Positions 18,335 through 26,791 of a stretch of 64,000 nt of DNA are shown here, one piece after another (positions within the stretch are counted from its first letter, which is position 1; each line of letters opens with the position of its first letter). The DNA comes from CAYTLW01 sp964438735 (GTDB lineage Bacteria > Myxococcota_A > UBA9042). Under the pieces are notes generated by a model, which was not told the origin of the DNA, made no database searches, and was given only the letters and a program-made list of their open reading frames with translations. The stretch lies in NCBI GenBank assembly GCA_964438735.1, contig CAYTLW010000026.1, positions 1-64,000 of the forward strand, given 5' to 3'. The translations under genes were made by a program, and so were the position numbers.

Positions 18335-20968
18335 TCAGTCGACGGTGATCGACTTGCTTACGTTTTTGGGTACGTCGGGGTGCACGCCGTGTTCCTTGAA
18401 TCCCAGGCGGTTGAGCCAGCCGGCTTTGAGCAGGCTCATGCGCAGGGCCATGCGTTGCAGGACCAGGGTGGCGCTGAAGACCGTCATCAGGGTGTCGTTG
18501 GTGCGTGGCAGGGTGATGTAGACGTTGCGGTAGCCGGGGTTGTCGGCTGGGGCTTTTTCGGCCGCTTCGCGCAGTGCGGGGTGCTCCTCGGCGATGACCA
18601 CGGTGGTGGCGCCGCGGATCTTGTGGGTGTTGATCTGCGAGACGGTCAGAAGCACGTCGCGTTCGTCGGGACCGGTGATGTAGATCAGCGGATAGTCCTC
18701 GTAGAGCGCGTCCAGCAGCACGTCTCGATCCAGGGTCTCGTCCAGCAGGTCCTGCTCCCGGCCCTTGAGCGAGAAGGTGGTATCCGGTGAGAAGACCGAG
18801 TCGGTCAACGCCTGCACCAGCCTGCGCACGCCGTTCATGGAGAGATCGCTGGCTGCGGCCAGCTCCAGGAGTCGATCCAGGGCCTGCCCGGTGGCGACCA
18901 TCAGGCGTTCGACCTGTTGCGGGCCGAATAGGGTGTTCTTGCCCAGGATGGTGTTCGGGCCGTGCTTGAACTCCGAGCCCTCGAAACCCTCGGCGTGGTT
19001 GAGCACCACCTCGCGAATCTTCAGGGCGCCTTCGCGGGCGATTGCGGCGGTGCGGGTGGCCAGCAGGTGCATGGAGGGGCGCAGGTAGAGCATCTGCGCG
19101 GCGACCTCGATCTCGGCCTCCGTGGAGGTGAAGGTGGCCCGCAGCAGGTCGGGCAGCGCGCCCAGCTTCGACCAGCGCGCCCGAGCCTGCGCGGCCATGG
19201 CTTCGGCCACGTCCGCGGGCAGGTCGCCTTCCTTCGATCGTTCCCGCGCCAGGAGCAGGGACAGGCCATAGAACACCGCCACCTGGTTCATGAAGCTCTT
19301 GGTCGCCGGCACGGCGATCTCGGGTCCGCAACGAAGTGGGATGACCAGGTCGCTCTTCTCCTGCGCGAGGGTCGAGTTGACGTTGTTGACCAGCGCCACG
19401 CGGCCGATGTTCAGGCCGCTTCTGATGATGCTGTTGAGCACATCGATCAGGTCCTTGGTCTCGCCGCTCTGGCTGACCGCGATGACCAGATCGCCATCGG
19501 ACAGGGAGCTGGCAAACTGGCCGCGGAAGACCCCCGGCAGCACCGCAACGAGTTCACAACGGCATAGTTCGTTGAAGAACACCGCCGCCGCCTTGGCCGC
19601 GTGCAGGGAGGTACCGCAGCAGATCACATACAGGCGGCCCCCGGCGCCGATGGTCTGCAGGCACATCTGCACGAATCGCTGCGTCGCGGCGGCGAAATCG
19701 CGCTCGTCCTCGCGCTCCAGCAGGCTGTCCAGCAGGCGCACGGCCAGACGGTCGTTGGCATCGCGGGCCATGGGCGGCAGATCGGCCAGGAACCCGCGCT
19801 CGGCGGAGACGAGCTGCTCGGCCAGGACCGCGTCGGCGGTATCCGCCCCACTCTCGCGCACCCGGTCGGGCAGCGCCGCCAGCAGGGACTGGAAGGCGTC
19901 GGTATCGACGAGGGCGTGCAGCTGTTCGGCCATCACGTCGTCATCGACCTGGTCGCGCAGCACATCGAGCCGACCCCGCACATCCGTCGTCTCGTCCGCG
20001 TCCAGACTGTCGAACGCCGGCGAGACCTCCTGGGTGAAGGCGCTGCCACCGAGGAAGTGGCTGATCACATCCAGCACCGTCTGTTCCTGGGCGGCGATCT
20101 CCTGGTCCATGAAGGTCTCGAAGGGGGGTACCAGTGCGATATCGCTGGCGCGCAGTCGACTGCGCACGGGCTCACGCTGCAGCGGCACCGCTTTGCGGCT
20201 CTCCTCGTCTCCGCGGATGCCGTAGAGCTGCCATCCGCTGTCGTCCATCTCGACGAACTCGCCCTCGACCATGGGCACCACGATGCGCGTCAGCTTGAGC
20301 ACCGATGACAGGTCCGACGAGGCGATGTGGAAGCGGCCGCCGACCTCGTCCTGGCCGACGCCGAAATAGAGGCTCGAGCCCGCCTTGATGGCCCATACGG
20401 TGCGCACCAGGGGGTCGACCACCACGGCGGCGAAGGAACCTTCCAGTCGCAGGGTCACGTCGGAGATGGCGGTGCGCATGGCCTGGCGGCGGATCTCCGG
20501 CGTGCGTCGTTTGCTTGCGGAGAGGTTGAGCAGCTCGCGCGCGAACAGGTGCTCGACAGCGTGCACGACCATCTCACCGTCGTTGTCCGAGCGGACCGCG
20601 TGGCCTTCGGCGATAAGCCAGTTCTTCAGCCCGTCGCAGTTGGTCACGTTGCCGTTGTGTGCGCCGTACAGGTGCACCCGGCAGTCCACCTCATGGGGCT
20701 GGGAGTTGGCCTGGTCGACCGCGCCGAAGGTCGCCCAGCGCACCTGTCCGCAGAGGATCTGGCCGGCCATTTCGGTGATGCCCAGCTTGTCGGCCATCAC
20801 CGAGGGTGCGCCCACGCCCTTGGCCAATTGCACCGTCTCGCCCGGCCCCTGGATGGCGGCGCCGGTCGAATCGTAGCCCCGATACTCCAGGGTTTTGAGC
20901 AACTCACCTGCGATGCGGCCCAGGTCCGCCCGCTCGCGCTCGAAGATCAGGCCGATGACTCCACACAT
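18335..20968 (-). CDS. glmS: Enlarged glutamine-fructose-6-phosphate aminotransferase-like protein
   Basis: GlmS makes glucosamine-6-phosphate for cell wall and LPS. This 877-residue protein is about 270 longer than E. coli GlmS. It keeps the N-terminal nucleophile Cys (M-C-G-V-I-G), H-N-G in the glutaminase domain, C-G-T-S-L-H-A-A and S-Q-S-G-E-T-K-D in the first isomerase (SIS) domain, E-F-K-H-G-P in the second and the C-terminal P-K-N-V-S-K-S-I-T-V-D with the Schiff-base Lys. An acidic helical insert of about 110 residues follows the glutaminase domain, and the second SIS domain is also expanded. The usual H-T-R-W-A-T-H-G reads Q-V-R-W-A-T-F-G. It could be the housekeeping GlmS or a paralogue with altered specificity. 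It lies 51 bases after the FTCD gene. Confidence 0.85.
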   Translation of the reverse strand: MCGVIGLIFERERADLGRIAGELLKTLEYRGYDSTGAAIQGPGETVQLAKGVGAPSVMADKLGITEMAGQILCGQVRWATFGAVDQANSQPHEVDCRVHLYGAHNGNVTNCDGLKNWLIAEGHAVRSDNDGEMVVHAVEHLFARELLNLSASKRRTPEIRRQAMRTAISDVTLRLEGSFAAVVVDPLVRTVWAIKAGSSLYFGVGQDEVGGRFHIASSDLSSVLKLTRIVVPMVEGEFVEMDDSGWQLYGIRGDEESRKAVPLQREPVRSRLRASDIALVPPFETFMDQEIAAQEQTVLDVISHFLGGSAFTQEVSPAFDSLDADETTDVRGRLDVLRDQVDDDVMAEQLHALVDTDAFQSLLAALPDRVRESGADTADAVLAEQLVSAERGFLADLPPMARDANDRLAVRLLDSLLEREDERDFAAATQRFVQMCLQTIGAGGRLYVICCGTSLHAAKAAAVFFNELCRCELVAVLPGVFRGQFASSLSDGDLVIAVSQSGETKDLIDVLNSIIRSGLNIGRVALVNNVNSTLAQEKSDLVIPLRCGPEIAVPATKSFMNQVAVFYGLSLLLARERSKEGDLPADVAEAMAAQARARWSKLGALPDLLRATFTSTEAEIEVAAQMLYLRPSMHLLATRTAAIAREGALKIREVVLNHAEGFEGSEFKHGPNTILGKNTLFGPQQVERLMVATGQALDRLLELAAASDLSMNGVRRLVQALTDSVFSPDTTFSLKGREQDLLDETLDRDVLLDALYEDYPLIYITGPDERDVLLTVSQINTHKIRGATTVVIAEEHPALREAAEKAPADNPGYRNVYITLPRTNDTLMTVFSATLVLQRMALRMSLLKAGWLNRLGFKEHGVHPDVPKNVSKSITVD

Positions 20969-21019
20969 GGGGCAATGCCTCCGGGTCCGCTCGCCGACCC
21001 GCTCAGGATTCGTTGGGGT

Positions 21020-22864
21020 TCAGGACGCCGCGATGGTCTGCCGGACCAGGCCGTCGACGGCGTCGCGCAGGTTGCGGGCCCGGTCGACCAGGCCGTCCAG
21101 CTCGGCGTCCATGGTGGCGCGGAACTCGACGTCGTCGATGGAGGGCAGGTTGATGCGCACGTTGTAGACGGCGCCCTCGACCCCCGCACATGCCATCAGG
21201 GCGGCGACGCCGGCATCGGTGACCGAAGCCGGGTTGCCCAGATTCGCCACGGTCGCGGCCAGCTCCAGCGCCTGCAGACAGGTGCGTGCGGTCTCAAGCG
21301 GCACCTGGGAGGCGGCCTGGTAGCCCAGCTGGATGGCTTGCTTACGCGCCGCTTTTTCCTGGGCCGTCTTGCGCGGCAGGCGCATGGCCACCAGCACGTG
21401 ATTGAACGCGTCCGTATCCGTATCCACCGACCGCACCAGCTTGTCGGTGAGCCCCTGCAGGCGTACGGCCAGGTCGTTCAGCTCGTCGGACTGCGCCATG
21501 TAGCCCTCCTTGCCGATGGCCAGGTTGGCGACCATGGCCAGCAGGGCGCCGCCCAACGCGCCCGAGAGCGCCGCCACGCTGCCGCCACCGGGAGCGGGGG
21601 ATTCGCGGCTCACCTCGGCCACGAATTCACGCGCCGGCAGGGCCATCAGGCAGTGGGCGGGCGCCTCCGGGATGCCCAGCACCTTGGCGTCGATATCGAA
21701 GGGGGCCACGTCGGCCAGGCCCATGGAGCGCACGGCGATCTCCATCATGTCGCGCCATGGCAGACCGGTGCTGCCGCCGAAGCGACGCTGGTAGAAGACC
21801 GCCGCGGCCATCATGGCCTCGAAGGGGATCACGCCCACGATCTCCGAACCGGTGACCACCAGGCCGCGCGTCCGTGCCAGCTCGCGCACCGCCTCCAGTA
21901 CCTCGTGCACCGGGGTGATCTTGAAGTTGGTCAGGTTCATGGTGACCTGGGCGCAGCCATAGTCCTCGATGACCCAGCCAACGGCCTTGCAGTGCTCGAA
22001 GAGGCCCGGCTTCTTGACGATCTTGCCCTTCAACTTGTCAGGATTCTGGCCATATTTCGCCAGCCAGACGTCGAAATCGCTGTCGTGTGCCGCCGCAAAG
22101 TGGGCGCGCAGGTCGTCGATCGACCGCGAGACGTGGCCACAGAGTCCGCAGGGCATCGCGCCCTGCTCAGGTCGGTAGCGCAGCCGCTCGCCGCGGAAGT
22201 AGTCCGGCTCGATGTTGCCGACTCGGGTGGCCCGACCCTTCTCCCTGATCTCGTAGGCGATGTCGGTGGCGAACCGCTTGTCGCGGGTGTTCAGGTTGAT
22301 GTTGTAGGCGATGAGGAACTCGCGCGCGCCGATGGTCACCACGCCGCTGCGGGCGATGGCCTCGTTCCACGCCGCGGGACCGAAGTCGGGCTTCCATTGC
22401 GGGTCGACGAGTTTGTCGGACAGGGCCTCGTACTCGCCCTTGCGCACCACCGCGAGATTGCGTCGTTCGGGCGTGGCCGCGGCGTGTTCATAGAGGTAGA
22501 CCGGAATGCCCAATTCAGCGCCGACGCGGGCGCCCAATCGGCGGGCCAACTCGGCGCACTCTTCCATGGTCACACCGGCCACGGGCACGAATGGACAGAC
22601 ATCGGTCGCGCCATGGCGAGCATGGGCGCCGGTCTGCGTGCGCATATCGATGAGCTCGGCGGCTTTGCGAATAACCAGAAACGCGGCGTCGACCACCGCG
22701 TCGGGCGGCCCGACAAAAGTCAGCACCGTGCGATTGGTATCGGCTCCGGGATCCACATCCAGCACCCGCACGCCGGCCACCTTCGCCGGTTCGGCGGCGA
22801 TGGCGTCGATGACATCCTGGTTGCGACCGTCGCTGAAGTTGGGCACGCATTCGACGAGTTTCAT
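21020..22864 (-). CDS. ftcD: Bifunctional glutamate formiminotransferase / formimino-THF cyclodeaminase
   Basis: This enzyme moves the formimino group of formiminoglutamate (histidine degradation) to tetrahydrofolate and then releases ammonia to give methenyl-THF. The 614-residue protein joins both activities, as in mammals and some bacteria. The N-terminal half has C-V-P-N-F-S-D-G-R and G-A-H-A-R-H-G-A-T-D (catalytic His region). The C-terminal half begins near P-A-R-E-F-V and has the cyclodeaminase P-A-P-G-G-G-S-V-A-A-L motif. A segment with C-G-L-C-G and H-F-A-A-A-H near residue 230 is an unusual inserted zinc-finger-like stretch. The ATG is selected by GGAGG five bases upstream. glmS follows on the same strand, 51 bases away. 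Confidence 0.9.
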   Translation of the reverse strand: MKLVECVPNFSDGRNQDVIDAIAAEPAKVAGVRVLDVDPGADTNRTVLTFVGPPDAVVDAAFLVIRKAAELIDMRTQTGAHARHGATDVCPFVPVAGVTMEECAELARRLGARVGAELGIPVYLYEHAAATPERRNLAVVRKGEYEALSDKLVDPQWKPDFGPAAWNEAIARSGVVTIGAREFLIAYNINLNTRDKRFATDIAYEIREKGRATRVGNIEPDYFRGERLRYRPEQGAMPCGLCGHVSRSIDDLRAHFAAAHDSDFDVWLAKYGQNPDKLKGKIVKKPGLFEHCKAVGWVIEDYGCAQVTMNLTNFKITPVHEVLEAVRELARTRGLVVTGSEIVGVIPFEAMMAAAVFYQRRFGGSTGLPWRDMMEIAVRSMGLADVAPFDIDAKVLGIPEAPAHCLMALPAREFVAEVSRESPAPGGGSVAALSGALGGALLAMVANLAIGKEGYMAQSDELNDLAVRLQGLTDKLVRSVDTDTDAFNHVLVAMRLPRKTAQEKAARKQAIQLGYQAASQVPLETARTCLQALELAATVANLGNPASVTDAGVAALMACAGVEGAVYNVRINLPSIDDVEFRATMDAELDGLVDRARNLRDAVDGLVRQTIAAS

Positions 22865-23098
22865 GTCGACCTCCGACAAAGGGGGGCGATGGTGGGATGG
22901 TTGGCCGCTTCTGGCAATGGCGGGGCGATCACGTGGATCGACGCCCAGGCGCTACAACGATTGCGGCACGGCGCGCCGGCGTGGTGCAGCAACTCGACCC
23001 GACGGCGACACGGCGACATCGGTTCGACTTCGCGCTGCCAGCGGGCACGACGATCGGCTATCCTGCGATCACGCACCGCCCGACCCTGCCGAGGCCCC
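22865..23098. promoter_or_regulatory. Divergent ftcD/manA intergenic region
   Basis: The region holds the GGAGG ribosome binding site of ftcD at its left edge and, on the plus strand, TATCCT at 23059-23064 as a probable -10 for manA, giving a leader of about 28 bases. No convincing -35 was seen at 17 bases. No operator or RNA gene was recognised. Confidence 0.3.
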
Positions 23099-24172
23099 AT
23101 GCACGCCAACGCCGACCTGATCCATCGCCCCCACCTGCTGCGGGCCGACAATCTGACCCCGCCCACGCGCACACCGTGGGGTGGCACCCGCATCATCGAG
23201 CACTACAAGTCGGCCCTGAATGTCGCCCCTCCGGGCACCCGCGTCGGCGAATCCTGGGAAGTATCGGTGGAGCCGGCCTTCCCCAGTGTCCTGGAGGAAG
23301 GCGACCTGACCCTGGCCGAGGCCATCGCCACGGCGCCGGAGGACTGGCTGGGCGCCCAGGTGTCCGCCCGTCACGGCGGCCAGACGCCGCTGCTGATCAA
23401 GTTGCTGGACTCGGCCGAACCCTTGTCCGTGCAGGTCCACCCAGACGCCGACGATCCCGCCCTGGCCGAACATGAGAGCGGCAAACCCGAGGCGTGGGTG
23501 GTGCTGGACGCCGAACCGGGCGCTGGCCTCTACCTCGGGCTGCGCGACAACCTGACGCGGGCCGACCTGGCCCGTTGTCTGGCCGAAGACGGCCGCCTGG
23601 ACCGGATGATGAATTTCGTGCCGGTACAATCCGGCGACGCCTTCGTCATCGAAGCGGGCACACCCCACGCCATCGGTCCCGGCATCACGTTGCTGGAGCC
23701 GCAATTCGTGCTGCCGGGTCGCACCGGCATCACCTATCGCTTCTGGGATTGGAATCGTCGCTACGACCCTGCCGGTCAACCCGATGCCAACGGCCAACCG
23801 CGCGCGCTACACGTCGATCGCTCCCTGGCCGTGACCCGCTGGGACGCGCCCCGCGGCCAGGAGTTCGTCGCATCGTGTCGCGCGGAGGCGGAGGTAGAAC
23901 GGCTGGCCGAGGTATCGCGCCGGGCGCTGCTGCGCACGCCATGGTTCGAGGTTGATCGCCTGCAGGGCGCCGGCCGGTTCACATTGCCCGCGCCGGCCAC
24001 GATGACGGCGTTCATTTGCGTCGACGGCGCCGCCCGGTTGGCCACGGGCACGGCGGGGGTGGCCCTCGTCCGCGGACGCAGCGCTGTGGTCCCGGCAGCG
24101 GCGGGCGACATCGAGCTGGACGGCCTGCAATTCGACATCTTCGCTGTCCGCTCTCCCGTTGACGGCGCCTGA
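23099..24172 (+). CDS. manA: Type I mannose-6-phosphate isomerase
   Basis: The enzyme interconverts fructose-6-phosphate and mannose-6-phosphate, feeding GDP-mannose and polysaccharide synthesis. The 357-residue length is normal. Zinc ligands are visible: Gln112 and His114 in V-Q-V-H-P-D, Glu131 in K-P-E-A-W and His190 in G-T-P-H-A-I-G. The N-terminal T-P-W-G-G-T motif is also typical. Earlier in-frame codons across the opposite-strand ftcD gene show no protein-like sequence, so the ATG at the family's usual N-terminus is taken. The gene stands alone after a TATCCT -10. Confidence 0.93.
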   Translation: MHANADLIHRPHLLRADNLTPPTRTPWGGTRIIEHYKSALNVAPPGTRVGESWEVSVEPAFPSVLEEGDLTLAEAIATAPEDWLGAQVSARHGGQTPLLIKLLDSAEPLSVQVHPDADDPALAEHESGKPEAWVVLDAEPGAGLYLGLRDNLTRADLARCLAEDGRLDRMMNFVPVQSGDAFVIEAGTPHAIGPGITLLEPQFVLPGRTGITYRFWDWNRRYDPAGQPDANGQPRALHVDRSLAVTRWDAPRGQEFVASCRAEAEVERLAEVSRRALLRTPWFEVDRLQGAGRFTLPAPATMTAFICVDGAARLATGTAGVALVRGRSAVVPAAAGDIELDGLQFDIFAVRSPVDGA

Positions 24173-24230
24173 GCGCCGCAGGGCACGCCGCGCTTGCCTT
24201 GCGACGAGTGCTGGGGCAGAGTCCGGCGCC

Positions 24231-25193
<963 letters not shown>

Positions 25194-25200
25194 GGCAATC

Positions 25201-25219
25201 GCCCGCCCATGAGGCGGGC
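25201..25219. terminator. GC hairpin after the FKBP gene
   Basis: GCCCGCC (25201-25207) and GGCGGGC (25213-25219) form a perfect 7-base-pair stem with a 5-base loop, 7 bases after the FKBP stop. No T-run follows, so intrinsic termination is uncertain; it may be a processing or 3'-end-protecting hairpin. Confidence 0.4.
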
Positions 25220-25248
25220 CTCCGGCACCCCGCAGCCCGGACACATCC

Positions 25249-26298
25249 ATGCAACGCCTCGAGGCCCTGGCATCGACCCTTGATGTCGCCTCGTGGCATG
25301 TGATCCGCGACGAGCCTTCCGGCCTGCGGGCGCTCATCATCCTCGACGATACGACCCTGGGCCCCGCCGCTGGCGGCGTGCGGACCCGCCGCTATGCCGA
25401 CGAGGCGGACGCCGTGGCCGAATGCGCCGGTCTGGCCAGGGCCATGACGGTCAAGTGCGCCATCTCCGGTCTGGATGCCGGCGGCGGCAAGACCGTGGTC
25501 CTGGACCACGCGGCGATGGATCGCCCGCGAGCCTTCGAAGCATTGGGACGCGCCGTGCAGTCGCTGAAGGGTCGCTATCTGACGGCTGGAGACCTGGGCA
25601 CCGCCGGCGACGACCTCGAAGCCATGGCGCGCTGCACGGAATACGTGCGCACCGACGAGGCCCACCTGGGCGCCGCCGTGGGCCGTGGCCTTGTGCGATG
25701 TGTCGAGGCCTGCGTGCAGCTTCGCAGCGGCGCCGGGCACGCGGAGCGGTCCATTTCACTGGACGGGCTCGTGGTGGCCATTCAAGGCTGCGGGGCGATG
25801 GGAGCAGCGGCGGCGACCGAACTGCGCCAACGAGGATGCCGACTGCTGCTCGCCGACCTGGATGACGGCCGCGCCCGACGAGTCGCCGAGGCTGTGCAAG
25901 GCACGGTGGTCCCGGCCTCGAGCATCCTGGCCAGCCCCTGCGACGTGCTGGCCCCATGCGCGGCCGGTGGTGTGATCGATGTGTCCGAGGCCGACACTGT
26001 GGCGGCCTTTGCTGTATGCGGCGCTGCCAACAACATCCTGGCAGGGCCCGCAGCCGAACGGCGGCTACGGGAACGCGGTGTCGTCTTTGTACCCGACTCG
26101 CTGTCATCGGCTGGCGCGGTCATCGAAGGCGTTGGCGAGACGATCATGGGGCTATCGGATCGCGAAGGGCTCATCGACCGCCTGCGCGAGACGACGGTGG
26201 ACGTGCTGCGACGAGCCCTGGCGGCCGGTACAACCGGCTCCGAGGTGGTCGCTCGGCTGGCGAGCGAGCGCATCGCTGCGCACGGAGGTGGACGGTGA
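25249..26298 (+). CDS. Leucine/valine dehydrogenase-like amino acid dehydrogenase
   Basis: The protein has 349 residues, the size of leucine dehydrogenase (about 365). The active site is intact: G-P-A-A-G-G-V-R, Lys69 in M-T-V-K and Lys81 in G-G-G-K, and the S/D pair in T-A-G-D-L-G-T. The Rossmann motif reads G-C-G-A-M-G rather than G-x-G-N-V-G. The family reversibly deaminates branched-chain amino acids to 2-oxo acids with NAD, supplying precursors of branched fatty acids. The sequence is more divergent than typical LeuDH, so substrate is uncertain. Its TGA overlaps the GTG of yjbQ, indicating coupling. Confidence 0.82.
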   Translation: MQRLEALASTLDVASWHVIRDEPSGLRALIILDDTTLGPAAGGVRTRRYADEADAVAECAGLARAMTVKCAISGLDAGGGKTVVLDHAAMDRPRAFEALGRAVQSLKGRYLTAGDLGTAGDDLEAMARCTEYVRTDEAHLGAAVGRGLVRCVEACVQLRSGAGHAERSISLDGLVVAIQGCGAMGAAAATELRQRGCRLLLADLDDGRARRVAEAVQGTVVPASSILASPCDVLAPCAAGGVIDVSEADTVAAFAVCGAANNILAGPAAERRLRERGVVFVPDSLSSAGAVIEGVGETIMGLSDREGLIDRLRETTVDVLRRALAAGTTGSEVVARLASERIAAHGGGR

Positions 26299-26702
26299 TC
26301 GAGCGAATCCAGTTGCGGCCCCGTGGCCAGGGAATGGTGGAGTTCACCCGAGAGCTGACGGCCTGCGTCTCCCGCGCCGGCTTGAACGAGGGGTTGTGCA
26401 CGGTCTTCGTCCGGCACACCTCCTGCAGCCTGGTCATCCAGGAGAACGCCGACCCATCCGCACAACGCGACCTGGAACAGTGGCTGCGTCGCCTGGTGCC
26501 CGAACGCGACCCGCTGTACACGCACACCGCGGAGGGCGATGACGACATGCCGGCGCACATCAAGGCCGCGCTGACGGCCACGTCGCTTTCGATTCCCATC
26601 GAGCGAGGACGCCTGTCTTTGGGCACCTGGCAAGGCATTTTTCTATGGGAACATCGCGATCGAGGTGGGGTCCGCAACGTCGTTGTGCATATTGGTGCTT
26701 GA
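26295..26702 (+). CDS. yjbQ: YjbQ family protein (UPF0047)
   Basis: This 135-residue protein begins at GTG, overlapping the previous stop as GTGA, with GGAGG six bases upstream. It shows the family's H-T-S-C-S-L-V-I-Q-E-N-A-D-P, the H-T-A-E-G-D-D-D-M-P-A-H-I-K stretch with conserved His/Glu/Asp and the closing L-G-T-W-Q-G-I-F-L-W-E-H-R. YjbQ proteins are small trimeric proteins with a weak thiamine-phosphate-synthase-like activity reported; the physiological role is unclear. Coupling to the dehydrogenase suggests co-expression but does not reveal the link. Confidence 0.93.
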   Translation: MIERIQLRPRGQGMVEFTRELTACVSRAGLNEGLCTVFVRHTSCSLVIQENADPSAQRDLEQWLRRLVPERDPLYTHTAEGDDDMPAHIKAALTATSLSIPIERGRLSLGTWQGIFLWEHRDRGGVRNVVVHIGA

Positions 26703-26723
26703 ACGGGCGCGCAGGACGGGGTA

Positions 26724-26753
26724 TTGAGGCGCCGGTTTGAACGACGGTCAAAT
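26724..26753 (+). promoter_or_regulatory. Candidate promoter of the GCS2-CBS gene
   Basis: TTGAGG (26724-26729), an 18-base spacer and TCAAAT (26748-26753) precede the ATG by 38 bases. TTTGA and TCAAA (26737-26752) also form a short inverted repeat over the -10, a possible operator. Confidence 0.35.
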
Positions 26754-26791
26754 GACGGGACACGGCAACCGGCGCAAGGCAGGGGGCGCAC

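Noticed and set aside
20327..23098. Open frame extending manA 924 codons upstream over ftcD and glmS
   Set aside because: It lies antisense to two well-supported genes and lacks any domain; manA has its normal N-terminus at 23099.
25956..26294. Longer N-terminus for YjbQ
   Set aside because: The extra frame runs inside the dehydrogenase gene; the GTG at 26295 with GGAGG gives the usual family length.
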